Source: Mycolicibacter sinensis
GTDB lineage: Bacteria > Actinomycetota > Actinomycetes > Mycobacteriales > Mycobacteriaceae
NCBI RefSeq assembly: GCF_001667945.1
Contig: NZ_LZJK01000008.1
Coordinates: 1 to 43,738, forward strand
Direction: 5' to 3'
DNA: 43,738 nucleotides
Both the position numbers and the translations under genes were made by a program. A model generated the notes under the pieces. It saw only the letters and a program-made list of their open reading frames with translations. It was not told the origin of the DNA and searched no databases. Numbering within the stretch: position 1 is the first letter of the stretch; each line of letters starts with the position of its first letter. Shown one piece after another: positions 1-8,016 of the stretch.

Positions 1-2
1 CC

Positions 3-2105
3 CGCCGCGGCGTGGTGCGGATGCACGCCGAAGCGATTGCCGCCCTCGGCATTCGGGAATGGGATGCGGTGTCGCTGACCGGTTCTCGCACCACCTCGGC
101 GGTGGCCGGGCTGGCCGCCCCGGACTCCCCGGCCGGGGTGGTGCTGCTCGACGACGTGACGCTGTCCAACGCCGGACTGCGCGACGGGACCGCCGTGGTG
201 GTGGCCGCCGTCACCGTCTACGGTGCCCGTGCGGTGACGTTGAGCGGGTCCTCGGTTTCGCAGGCACTGTCGCCGGCCACGCTGCGTCAGGCGTTGCTGG
301 GCAAGGTACTCACCGTCGGCGACGCGGTCTCGCTACTGCCACGCGATCTGGGCCCGGGCACCTCGACGTCCGCCGCGACGACCGCGCTGGCCTCCGCGGT
401 GGGGATCAGCTGGACCTCGGAGCTGCTGACCGTCACCGGCGTCGACCCGGCCGGGCCGGTCAGCGTGCAACCCAACTCGTCGGTGACCTGGGGCAGCGGC
501 ACGGCATCCGCGCCGACCATGCCGACCAACCCGACCAGCGCACCCGCCGCCACGCCGCTGAGCGTCGACGACCTCAAGGGCTGCACCGCACAGGCCGACA
601 AGCTCAGCGAATGGCTCAAGCTGGCCTTGGACGAACCACACCTGCTCAAATCACTCAACGCCGGCACCAACCTCGGGGTGCTGGTGTCCGGCCCACCCGG
701 GGTCGGCAAGTCCACGCTGGTGCGGGCGGTGTGTGCACGCCGGCGGGTAGTCGAGCTCGACGGGCCCGAGATTGGGGCCACAGTCCCCGACGAGCGGCTG
801 GCGGCGGTGCGCTCGGCGGTCACCGACGTGCGCGACGGCGGCGGGGTGCTGCTGATCACCGACATCGATGCGCTGCTGCCCGATCCGCCCGAGCCGGTGA
901 GCACCTTGATCCTGGCCGAGCTGCGCACCGCGGTCGCCTCCGACGGGGTCGCGTTCATCGCCACCTCCGCGCTGCCGGACCGGGTCGACACCCGGCTGCG
1001 CGCCCCGGAGCTGTGCGACCGGGAGTTGCGGCTGAGCCTGCCCGACGGGGCGACCCGCGCCGCATTGCTGGGCGGGTTGCTCAAGTCGGTGCCCAATACC
1101 ACCCTAGATCTGAACGAGATCGCCGAGCGCACACCGGGTTTCGTCGCGACCGATCTGTCGGCTCTGGTCCGCGAGGCGGCGCTGCGCGCGGCGTCGCGGG
1201 CCAGCGGCAGCGGCGAGGAGCCGGTGCTGACCCAGCAGGATCTGGCCGGCGCGCTCAGCGTGATCCGTCCGCTGTCCCGCTCGGCGGCCGCCGAGGTCTC
1301 CGTGGGCTCGGTCACCCTCGATGACGTCGGAGACATGGCGGCCACCAAACAAGCACTGACCGAAGCGATTTTGTGGCCGCTGCAGCATCCGGACACATTC
1401 ACCCGTTTGGGTGTCGACCCGCCGCACGGTGTGCTGCTCTACGGTCCGCCGGGGTGCGGCAAGACCTTCGTGGTGCGCGCCCTGGCCGGCTCCGGACGGG
1501 TCAGCGTGCATGCCGTCAAGGGTGCCGAGCTGATGGACAAGTGGGTGGGCAGCAGCGAGCGAGCGGTGCGGGATCTGTTTCAGCGCGCCCGCGATTCCGC
1601 CCCCTCGCTGGTGTTCCTCGACGAGATCGATGCCCTGGCACCGCGGCGCGGCCAGAGTTTCGATTCGGGGGTGACCGATCGGGTGGTGGCCGCGCTGCTC
1701 ACCGAGCTCGACGGCGCCAACCCGCTGCGCGACGTGGTGGTGGTGGGCGCCACCAACCGCCCCGAGCTGATCGATCCGGCCCTGACCCGACCGGGCCGGC
1801 TTGAGAAGCTGGTGTTCGTCGAACCGCCCGACGCCGACGCCCGCCGGCAGATCCTGCGGGTGGCCGGCAAGTCCGTACCGCTGCACGATGACGTCGACCT
1901 CGACGCGCTGGCCGCCGACCTGGACGGCTACAGCGCCGCGGACTGCGTGGCGCTGCTGCGCGAGGCGGCCCTGACCGCGATGCGCCGCTGTATCGACGCC
2001 GCCGACGTCACCAACGCCGATATCACCGCGGCGCGGGAAAATGTCCGGCCCTCACTGGAGCCCGCGCAGATCGATGCGCTGCGCTCCTTCGCCGCGGCGC
2101 GTTAG
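3..2105 (+). CDS. CDC48-like AAA+ ATPase, Rv0435c-like (5' end outside window)
   Basis: This is a double AAA+ ATPase of the CDC48/VAT type, expected to be a cytosolic unfoldase. The N-terminal part (to about residue 170 counted from the GTG at 12) resembles a CDC48 N domain. The first AAA module has a Walker A GPPGVGKST near residue 227 and a Walker B ending in LLITDIDALL. The second has GPPGCGKTF near residue 479 and FLDEIDALAPRRGQ near 537, followed by a GATNRP sensor region and an arginine-rich RPGRLEK segment. The first module has D-I-D instead of D-E-I-D at Walker B, so it may hydrolyse ATP poorly. The frame is open to the left edge (RRGVVRMH), and the M. tuberculosis homologue, as I remember it, has some 26 residues before this point. 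The GTG at 12 is therefore probably not the true start. The gene is convergent with the next one, with a 10 bp gap. Confidence 0.93.
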   Translation, partial: RRGVVRMHAEAIAALGIREWDAVSLTGSRTTSAVAGLAAPDSPAGVVLLDDVTLSNAGLRDGTAVVVAAVTVYGARAVTLSGSSVSQALSPATLRQALLGKVLTVGDAVSLLPRDLGPGTSTSAATTALASAVGISWTSELLTVTGVDPAGPVSVQPNSSVTWGSGTASAPTMPTNPTSAPAATPLSVDDLKGCTAQADKLSEWLKLALDEPHLLKSLNAGTNLGVLVSGPPGVGKSTLVRAVCARRRVVELDGPEIGATVPDERLAAVRSAVTDVRDGGGVLLITDIDALLPDPPEPVSTLILAELRTAVASDGVAFIATSALPDRVDTRLRAPELCDRELRLSLPDGATRAALLGGLLKSVPNTTLDLNEIAERTPGFVATDLSALVREAALRAASRASGSGEEPVLTQQDLAGALSVIRPLSRSAAAEVSVGSVTLDDVGDMAATKQALTEAILWPLQHPDTFTRLGVDPPHGVLLYGPPGCGKTFVVRALAGSGRVSVHAVKGAELMDKWVGSSERAVRDLFQRARDSAPSLVFLDEIDALAPRRGQSFDSGVTDRVVAALLTELDGANPLRDVVVVGATNRPELIDPALTRPGRLEKLVFVEPPDADARRQILRVAGKSVPLHDDVDLDALAADLDGYSAADCVALLREAALTAMRRCIDAADVTNADITAARENVRPSLEPAQIDALRSFAAAR

Positions 2106-2115
2106 CTTCCGGCTG

Positions 2116-2916
2116 TCAGCCGCGCTCGGCCAGCTCGGCGAGCCGGCTCAGCGAGGCCGCCAGTCTGTCCGCGGTGGTCGCACGGGCCCGCTGCTTGCGG
2201 TTCGGGTCGGTCAGCTGCGACCAGTCGTAGGTGTGGGTGACGCGGGTGTGGGCCCCGTCCAGCGGCTCGAGCTCCCATCGCCACAGGTGCCCCGGCGGCC
2301 GCTTTCCGGGTTCGGCCGGCAGCCAGGCGATCCGGCGTCCCTCCTCGAACTCCACCACGTGGTTCTCCCGGACGGCGCCCAAGGTGAGCGCCATGGTGAA
2401 CATCGCACCGACCGCGTGCACGCGTTGTCCGGCAGGCGCTTCGGCCAGGTTGTCGTTGCCGTCCCAGCGCGGCTGGTGAGCCGGGTCGGCGATCAACTCG
2501 AAGATCCGCGGGGCCGGGGCGGCGACGTCGCGGCTGGCGCTGACGATCGTGGCCGGCAGCGGTGACCCGACGCGATGCAAGGTGCCCTCGGGATCGACGT
2601 AGGCGAACTCGCGGAGCCGATAGGCGGTGTCGACCGGTTCGATGAACCGTCCCGGAACTCCGCTTGCCGCCCACTGCGCATAGAGCGCGTCGGCGTCGTC
2701 GACGTAGAGGTACACGCTGGCCGCGGTGCGCAGCGGATCGTGCTGCGCCCACTCACTCAGATGCAACGACACCGGGCCGCGCTCGGCGAATCCGTACCGC
2801 GCCGGCCCGTCGTAGGGATGGGTGGTGAAGCCGAGCCGGCGGTAGCGGTCCAGGGCGGCATCGAGATCGCGCACCGGAATGATCGGTGCCACCGCGCTGA
2901 ACCCGATGTCCGGCAT
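2116..2916 (-). CDS. VOC (glyoxalase/bleomycin resistance) domain fused to SRPBCC domain
   Basis: The protein has 266 residues and two ligand-binding folds. Residues 1-125 form a VOC domain of the bleomycin-resistance type (PIIPVRDLDAALDRYRRLGF, then SVYLYVDDADAL and FAYVDPEGTLHRVG). Residues about 130-264 look like an SRPBCC/polyketide cyclase domain (PAPRIFELIADP, then RWELEPLDGAHTRVTHTYDW). Each fold is usually found as a separate small protein, so the fusion is unusual. The substrate is unknown. VOC proteins bind or isomerise small molecules and SRPBCC domains hold hydrophobic ligands. A TTG at 2922 would add two residues, but the ATG at 2916 is preferred. The gene is divergent from the nitroreductase at 3082, with an 18 bp perfect palindrome between them. 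Confidence 0.85.
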   Translation of the reverse strand: MPDIGFSAVAPIIPVRDLDAALDRYRRLGFTTHPYDGPARYGFAERGPVSLHLSEWAQHDPLRTAASVYLYVDDADALYAQWAASGVPGRFIEPVDTAYRLREFAYVDPEGTLHRVGSPLPATIVSASRDVAAPAPRIFELIADPAHQPRWDGNDNLAEAPAGQRVHAVGAMFTMALTLGAVRENHVVEFEEGRRIAWLPAEPGKRPPGHLWRWELEPLDGAHTRVTHTYDWSQLTDPNRKQRARATTADRLAASLSRLAELAERG

Positions 2917-2963
2917 GGCCAAAGCCTACGTTGCTGTACGCGGAACTCCGGCCGCGCCGGCTC

Positions 2964-2981
2964 GATAGCGCCGGCGCTATC
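2964..2981. promoter_or_regulatory. Perfect 18 bp palindrome in divergent promoter
   Basis: GATAGCGCCGGCGCTATC is a perfect 9+9 inverted repeat in the 165 bp space between the divergent VOC-SRPBCC gene (start 2916) and the nitroreductase gene (start 3082). Its length and position fit an operator bound by a dimeric regulator. Which protein would bind it is unknown; the nearest regulator gene is the TetR at 3591-4157. Confidence 0.5.
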
Positions 2982-3081
2982 CGATCCGGCAAGATCTGCC
3001 ACCGGTCGGCACGGGGCGGTTGCAGCCGCTGGGAAACCTGATACAGCACGACGGCGCAGAAAACGCTGGATAATCAGCGAC

Positions 3082-3594
3082 ATGACCGACGACCCCTTTC
3101 CCGAGGTGCGGTGGGGCCGTGACCCCGGACCGCTGGCGCGGCGGGTGATCGGCGCAGTCGCGGGGTCGAAACCCGGCGCCTGGCTCATCCGTCAAGGCAC
3201 TCCGCTGGACCGCTGGCTGCTCGATCACAGCGGCGGTCGGTTCACCATCTTCGGGCCGATGGCGGTGCCGTTGCTGCTGCTCACCACGACCGGCCGCAAG
3301 TCCGGCCAGCGTCGGCAGACCCCGCCCGCTTACATGCGTGAGGGCGATCGGCTGTACCTGGTGGGCAGCAACTTCGGTCAAGCGCACCACCCGGCTTGGG
3401 CGCTGAATCTCATCGCCGATCCGAACGCCTGGGTGACCATGGGCGGCAAGGAGATTCCGGTGCTCGCCAGTGAGGTTGTCGGCGAAGAGCGTGACCGGGC
3501 CTACCAGAGATTCGTCGACTACGTCAACAACTACCAAACCTACCGACACCGGGCCGCACGCGAGATCAAGGTGTTCGCGTTGACCAGACGTTAA
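3082..3594 (+). CDS. Deazaflavin (F420)-dependent nitroreductase family protein (Ddn-like)
   Basis: This 170-residue protein carries the signature of the Ddn/DUF385 family: TTTGRKSGQRRQTP, then YLVGSNFGQAHHPAWALNL and ADPNAWVTMGGKE. The family uses reduced F420 to reduce nitro compounds, quinones and other electrophiles, and mycobacteria carry many paralogues. Family membership is clear; the substrate is not. The start is the ATG at 3082. A GATAAT box lies at 3069-3074, seven bases before it, so the mRNA may be leaderless. The stop codon overlaps the stop codon of the convergent TetR gene: the four bases TTAA at 3591-3594 provide TAA to both strands. Confidence 0.9.
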   Translation: MTDDPFPEVRWGRDPGPLARRVIGAVAGSKPGAWLIRQGTPLDRWLLDHSGGRFTIFGPMAVPLLLLTTTGRKSGQRRQTPPAYMREGDRLYLVGSNFGQAHHPAWALNLIADPNAWVTMGGKEIPVLASEVVGEERDRAYQRFVDYVNNYQTYRHRAAREIKVFALTRR

Positions 3595-4157
3595 CTGCCG
3601 GAGCCCCTTTCATATCCGGTGGTGAGCCAGTACACCGCGCGGTCCAGGCCGGGAAGGATGTCGGTGATGGCGATCTCGCCAGCGGCGAAGCGGGCGGACA
3701 GTCCGTACACCAGGTTCGAGATGATGACATCCAAGTCGGCGATGAAGCCTTCGTCGACGTCGCCGAGTGCCGCGCGCATCGCGGGTCCGACCACGTCAAG
3801 TCCCCGGCGGACCAACTTCTCACCGCCGGGCCCAGAGCGGGCCCGAACGTAAGCCGCCAGCATCGCCGGATGGCGTTCCCACGGCTCGAAGATGGTGCGG
3901 TACAGCCTCATCAGCGCGTCATACAGCGGTTCTCCGGGCTCCCGTGAATGCGGGACGACGCCGGAATAGCGGTGCTCTGCCATCCAGGCGTCCAGCGCGG
4001 CGAGAATGAGCTCGTCACGGGTGGCATACCGCTTGTAGATGGTCGCCAGCGACATCCGGGCCCGGCGGGCGACCTCGCGGAGCTGAACGGCGTCGTAGCC
4101 TTGCGTTTCGAGAATCTCGACGACGATGCCCAGGATCCGATCCTCCGGACTGTCCAT
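3591..4157 (-). CDS. TetR family regulator (probable repressor of the SDR/CMD/ALDH operon)
   Basis: The protein has 188 residues with an N-terminal TetR helix-turn-helix at about residues 5-52 (ILGIVVEILETQGYDAVQLR, then MSLATIYKRYATRDEL) and a helical ligand-binding C-terminal part. The start at 4157 has a good ribosome binding site (AGGGGG, five bases upstream). It is divergent from the first mycofactocin-type SDR with only 45 bp between starts, and that gap contains a perfect palindrome. Such a divergent arrangement usually means the regulator represses the neighbouring operon and itself until a pathway compound binds. The ligand is not known. Confidence 0.92.
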   Translation of the reverse strand: MDSPEDRILGIVVEILETQGYDAVQLREVARRARMSLATIYKRYATRDELILAALDAWMAEHRYSGVVPHSREPGEPLYDALMRLYRTIFEPWERHPAMLAAYVRARSGPGGEKLVRRGLDVVGPAMRAALGDVDEGFIADLDVIISNLVYGLSARFAAGEIAITDILPGLDRAVYWLTTGYERGSGS

Positions 4158-4179
4158 TGATCCCCCTTGCCCCTCGGCG

Positions 4180-4194
4180 AGTAACCAGGTTACT
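4180..4194. promoter_or_regulatory. Palindromic operator overlapping the -10 of the SDR operon
   Basis: AGTAACCAGGTTACT has perfect 7 bp arms around one central base. It lies in the 45 bp between the TetR start (4157) and the SDR start (4203). A candidate -10 box, TACTGT at 4191-4196, overlaps its right arm, so binding would block RNA polymerase. The ATG follows the box by six bases, as expected for a leaderless transcript. Assignment to the adjacent TetR is inferred from position. Confidence 0.6.
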
Positions 4195-4202
4195 GTACCG
4201 GC

Positions 4203-5033
4203 ATGGGTTCTCTGGACGGAAAAGTCGCATTCATCACCGGCGCGGCGCGCGGGCAGGGCCGCAGCCATGCGCTTCGGCTGGCAGCCGACGGCGCCGACAT
4301 CATCGGGGTGGACATCTGCGCCGACATCGCCTCCAACGGTTACCCGATGGCAAGCCGGCAGGAGCTCGACGAGACCGTCGCGCTGGTGGAAGCCCAGGGC
4401 GGCAAGATGCTCGCCTCGGTCGCCGACGTCCGCGATTTCGCCGCGCTGAAGGCGAGCCTGGACGCCGGCGTCGACCACTTCGGTCGCCTCGACATCGTCT
4501 GCGTCAACGCCGGTATCGCCGCGATGGCTTTTCGCGAGTTGACCGACGCCGAAGACCTGCAGATGTGGACCGACGTGATCGACGTCAACCTGGTCGGGGC
4601 GTTCCACACCGCCAAGGCCGCCATCCCGCACCTGATCGCCGGCGGCCGGGGCGGGTCGATTGTGTTCACCAGCTCGACAGCCGGCCTGAAAGGATTCGGC
4701 GGCCTGCAGGGCGGCGGACTGGGTTATGCGGCATCCAAGCACGGCATCGTCGGGCTGATGCGCACGCTGGCCAATGCGCTTGCCCCGCACAGTATCCGGG
4801 TGAACACCGTGCACCCGACCGCGGTGAACACCATGATGGCGGTCAACCCAGCGATGACGTCGTTTCTCGAGCACTATCCCGACGGCGGGCCACATCTGCA
4901 GAACCCGATGCCGGTCGAATTGCTCGAGCCGGAGGACATCAGCGCCGCGATCGCCTACCTGGTCTCCGACGCTGCTCGATACGTCACCGGGGTCACCTTC
5001 CCCGTAGACGCCGGCTTCTGCAACAAGCTATGA
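4203..5033 (+). CDS. Mycofactocin-coupled SDR family oxidoreductase (1)
   Basis: This is a 276-residue short-chain dehydrogenase. The nucleotide-binding motif [15 protein letters not shown] and the DICADI segment after beta-strand 2 are typical of the mycofactocin-coupled SDR subfamily (carveol dehydrogenase-like). Members hold NAD(P) tightly and pass electrons to mycofactocin. It has the NAG motif and the catalytic pair Y175-xxx-K179 (YAASK). The likely reaction is oxidation of a secondary alcohol to a ketone. It is the first gene of an operon whose four genes overlap one another by 4 bp (17 bp for the third), indicating translational coupling. The substrate cannot be read from the sequence. 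Confidence 0.92.
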   Translation: MGSLDGKVAFITGAARGQGRSHALRLAADGADIIGVDICADIASNGYPMASRQELDETVALVEAQGGKMLASVADVRDFAALKASLDAGVDHFGRLDIVCVNAGIAAMAFRELTDAEDLQMWTDVIDVNLVGAFHTAKAAIPHLIAGGRGGSIVFTSSTAGLKGFGGLQGGGLGYAASKHGIVGLMRTLANALAPHSIRVNTVHPTAVNTMMAVNPAMTSFLEHYPDGGPHLQNPMPVELLEPEDISAAIAYLVSDAARYVTGVTFPVDAGFCNKL

Positions 5034-5833
5034 GCGGGCGGGTAGCCGGCAAGCGGGTGTTGATCACCGGCGCCGCCCGGGGCATGGGCCGCAGTCACGC
5101 CGTGCGCTTGGCCGAGGAAGGCGCCGATCTCATCCTGATCGACATCTGCGCTTCGCTGCCGGAGATCGAATATCCGCTGGCCACAACCGATGACCTGTAC
5201 GAGACCGCCCGGTTGGTCGAAGAACAGGGACGCCGGGCGGTCACCCAGGTAGTCGACGTGCGGGATGCCGCCGCGCTGGCCGCCGCGGTCGACGACGGAG
5301 TCACCCGCTTGGGGGGCCTGGACGCCTCGGTAGCCAACGCCGGGGTGCTCACCGCGGGTACCTGGGACACCACCACGTCCGAGCAGTGGCGCACCGTCAT
5401 CGACGTCAACCTGATCGGAGCGTGGAACACCTGCTCGGCGGCGCTGCCGCATCTAGTCGAGCGCGGCGGCAGCCTGATCAACATCAGTTCGGTGGCGGGC
5501 CTGAAGGGCAGCCCGCTGCATACGCCCTACACGGCGTCCAAGCACGGGGTGGTCGGTATGAGCCGTGCCCTGGCCAACGAGCTTGCGGCAGTGAATGTCC
5601 GGGTCAACACCGTGCATCCGACCGGGGTCGAAACCGGGATGCGGCCAGACACGCTGCACGGGCTGCTGCACGAGACCCGCGCCGACCTGGGACCGATCTT
5701 CTCCAACGCCTTACCGATCGTGATGACCGAGGCTCGCGACGTCAGCAATGCGGTGCTGTTTTTGGTCTCCGACGAGTCACGGCATGTGACCGGCCTGGAA
5801 TTCAAGGTTGACGCCGGTGTCACCCTCCGGTGA
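5030..5833 (+). CDS. Mycofactocin-coupled SDR family oxidoreductase (2)
   Basis: This 267-residue SDR is a paralogue of the preceding gene and starts inside its stop codon (ATGA). It has [20 protein letters not shown], the subfamily's DICAS segment, NAG, and the catalytic Y167-xxx-K171 (YTASK). The C-terminal [12 protein letters not shown] is the usual cofactor-site end of this family. Two such enzymes in tandem suggest either two successive alcohol oxidations or opposite stereoisomers of one substrate. That last point is inference. Confidence 0.92.
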   Translation: MSGRVAGKRVLITGAARGMGRSHAVRLAEEGADLILIDICASLPEIEYPLATTDDLYETARLVEEQGRRAVTQVVDVRDAAALAAAVDDGVTRLGGLDASVANAGVLTAGTWDTTTSEQWRTVIDVNLIGAWNTCSAALPHLVERGGSLINISSVAGLKGSPLHTPYTASKHGVVGMSRALANELAAVNVRVNTVHPTGVETGMRPDTLHGLLHETRADLGPIFSNALPIVMTEARDVSNAVLFLVSDESRHVTGLEFKVDAGVTLR

Positions 5834-6614
5834 GGCGGGGCGCGGCGAACGCGCCTTCGCCGAGTTGATGACCGTCCCGGCACCGCACTGCACCCCGACA
5901 ACGGAAACACTATTCGACTTCGTCTTCGCGCAGGTGTGGCAGCGTCCGGGTTTGAGCCGGCGCGACCGGTGGTTCATCGCGCTGCCCTGCCTCGCCGCGG
6001 CAGACACCGAGGAGCCGCTGCGCGCCCATGTCTACGCCGCGCTCGTCGGTGGAGATCTGACGATCGACGAAATGCGGGAGACCGTACTGCATTTCGCGGT
6101 GTATTCAGGATGGCCGAAAGCCTCGCTGTTCAACATGATCGTCGACGCGCAGTGGCAGCGTATCCACGCCGAACGAGGAGAACCGGTGCCGCCGCCGACT
6201 CCGCTGCTGCCACTGACCACCCCCAGCGATCCCGAAGCCCGGCTGAGGGTCGGCGAGCAGGCGTTTCGGGACGTCAACTGTCTGCCCTACGCGCCGGGGC
6301 GGGACGACCCGTACTCGGGTGCGGGCATCTTGAACTTCGTCTTCGGCGAGATGTGGCTGCGGCCCGGGCTGGGCATGAAGGAACGGCGGCTGGTGACCGT
6401 GGCCTGCGTGGCGTTCCAGGACGCCCCGTATCCGATCCTCAGCCACGTCTACGCCGCGCTGAAGAGCCGCGACGTGACGTTCGGCGAAATGGACGAGCTG
6501 GTGCTGCATTTCGGGGCCTACTATGGCTGGGCCAAAGCGTCCCGGCTGGCCCAGGTGGTCGAGGAACAGAAGCAGCGCGTCACCCAGGAGTGGGCTGCGG
6601 AAGGCGTTGCATGA
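5817..6614 (+). CDS. Tandem carboxymuconolactone decarboxylase (CMD)-domain protein
   Basis: The 265-residue protein contains two copies of the CMD/AhpD-like helical fold, at about residues 28-110 (FDFVFAQVWQRPGLSRRDR to VLHFAVYSGWPKA) and 165-255 (NFVFGEMWLRPGLGMKERR to VLHFGAYYGWAKA). Neither copy has the CxxC redox pair of AhpD peroxidases, so a decarboxylase, lactone-forming or isomerase-type role is more likely. The GTG at 5817, nine bases after AAGG, is preferred; a TTG at 5808 would add three residues. The gene overlaps the SDR before it by 17 bp and the aldehyde dehydrogenase after it by 4 bp. That places it in the same pathway. Confidence 0.85.
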   Translation: MSPSGEAGRGERAFAELMTVPAPHCTPTTETLFDFVFAQVWQRPGLSRRDRWFIALPCLAAADTEEPLRAHVYAALVGGDLTIDEMRETVLHFAVYSGWPKASLFNMIVDAQWQRIHAERGEPVPPPTPLLPLTTPSDPEARLRVGEQAFRDVNCLPYAPGRDDPYSGAGILNFVFGEMWLRPGLGMKERRLVTVACVAFQDAPYPILSHVYAALKSRDVTFGEMDELVLHFGAYYGWAKASRLAQVVEEQKQRVTQEWAAEGVA

Positions 6615-8008
6615 CGGCGCCCGTCACGCACGCGCATATCTATCCGGCTACCGGGCAACCGAACGCCACGGTCACACTGGCCGGCGCCCATGAGATCGAC
6701 CGCGCGGTGGCTGCTGCGAGAGAGGCTCAGCGGCAGTGGATGGCGCTGACCGTCGACCGGCGACGTGATCTGCTGATCGACCTCGCCGACGTGGTGCACC
6801 AGCATCTCGACGAACTCGCTGCGCTGAATGTGCAGGACTACGCGGTGCCGATCTCTTTCGCCGGCAACGCGATCCTGTTGGAGCGATTCCTGCGCCACTT
6901 CGCCGGCTACGTCGACAAGCCGCACGGGTCCAGCACTCCGGTGAACGGCTCGTTCGACGTCAATCTGATCGAACGCGAACCATTCGGGGTCGTGGGCATT
7001 ATCGCTCCGTGGAATGGCGCACTGGTTGTCGCCGGATCATGCGTCGCACCCGCGCTGGCGGCCGGCAACGCCGTAGTTTTCAAACCGTCCGAGCTGGCAC
7101 CGCTCGCCGCACTGCGCTTCGGTGAGCTATGCCTGGAAGCGGGCCTTCCGCCCGGTCTGGTGAACGTGGTACCGGCGGCCGCCGAGGGCGGCGATGCGTT
7201 GGTACGCCACCCCGGCATCGGCAAGATCCATTTCACCGGCGGTGAGGCAACTGCCCGCGACGTGCTACAGGCCGCAGCGGTCAATCTCACCCCGGTGGTC
7301 ACCGAACTCGGCGGCAAGTCGGCCAATATCGTCTTCGCCGACGCCGACCTGGACGCCGCCGCGGTCATGGCAGCACACCAGGGGCCGCTGATGCAGTCGG
7401 GTCAGAGCTGCGCCTGCGCCAGCAGATTACTGGTGCATGAATCGGTCTACGACACCTTCCTCGAGAAGTTCCTCACCGTGATCGGCCATGCCCGCATCGG
7501 CGATCCGCTCGACCCCACAGTGACGTTCGGCCCAGTCATCAGCCAGTCGGCGGTCGATCGCGTCCTGGGCGTGATCGACGGTGCCGTTGCCGACGGCAGC
7601 GGGGAATTGCTTACCGGCGGCCGGCGGCTCGGCGGTGAGCTCGCACCGGGCTACTACATCGAGCCGACGGTCTTCGGCGGCGTTGACAACTCTTCACAGT
7701 TGGCCCAGACCGAAACGTTCGGCCCGGTCGTGTCCGTCATCAGATTCGGCGACGATGCCGATGCGGTGCGCATCGCCAACGACAGCCGCTACGGGCTGAA
7801 CGCATTCGTGCACACCCGCGATCTTCAGCGCGCTCACCGCGTCGCTCGCCAGCTCGAAGCGGGGTCGGTCTGGGTCAACACCTCCAGCGATATCGCGCCG
7901 CAAGGTCCCTACGGCGGCTACAAGCACAGCGGGTTCGGACGCACCGGCGGAGTCGACGGACTCCACGAATTCCTGCAGATCAAGAACATTCGCATCGGCA
8001 TGAGCTGA
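6611..8008 (+). CDS. Aldehyde dehydrogenase (operon with mycofactocin-type SDRs)
   Basis: This is an NAD(P)-dependent aldehyde dehydrogenase of 465 residues, slightly short for the family because of a brief N-terminus. It has the IIAPWN and KPSE cofactor motifs, catalytic glutamate E232 in TELGGKS, catalytic cysteine C267 in GQSCACASR, and the ETFGPVV motif near the C-terminus. The ATG overlaps the CMD gene stop (ATGA). It would oxidise an aldehyde made by the upstream SDRs to the acid. It is convergent with a second aldehyde dehydrogenase, with only 8 bp between stops. Confidence 0.93.
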   Translation: MTAPVTHAHIYPATGQPNATVTLAGAHEIDRAVAAAREAQRQWMALTVDRRRDLLIDLADVVHQHLDELAALNVQDYAVPISFAGNAILLERFLRHFAGYVDKPHGSSTPVNGSFDVNLIEREPFGVVGIIAPWNGALVVAGSCVAPALAAGNAVVFKPSELAPLAALRFGELCLEAGLPPGLVNVVPAAAEGGDALVRHPGIGKIHFTGGEATARDVLQAAAVNLTPVVTELGGKSANIVFADADLDAAAVMAAHQGPLMQSGQSCACASRLLVHESVYDTFLEKFLTVIGHARIGDPLDPTVTFGPVISQSAVDRVLGVIDGAVADGSGELLTGGRRLGGELAPGYYIEPTVFGGVDNSSQLAQTETFGPVVSVIRFGDDADAVRIANDSRYGLNAFVHTRDLQRAHRVARQLEAGSVWVNTSSDIAPQGPYGGYKHSGFGRTGGVDGLHEFLQIKNIRIGMS

Positions 8009-8016
8009 ACGGCTCC

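Noticed and set aside
3591..4895. 434-codon extension of the TetR upstream of 4157
   Set aside because: The extension is antisense to the SDR gene; the ATG at 4157 has a good Shine-Dalgarno.
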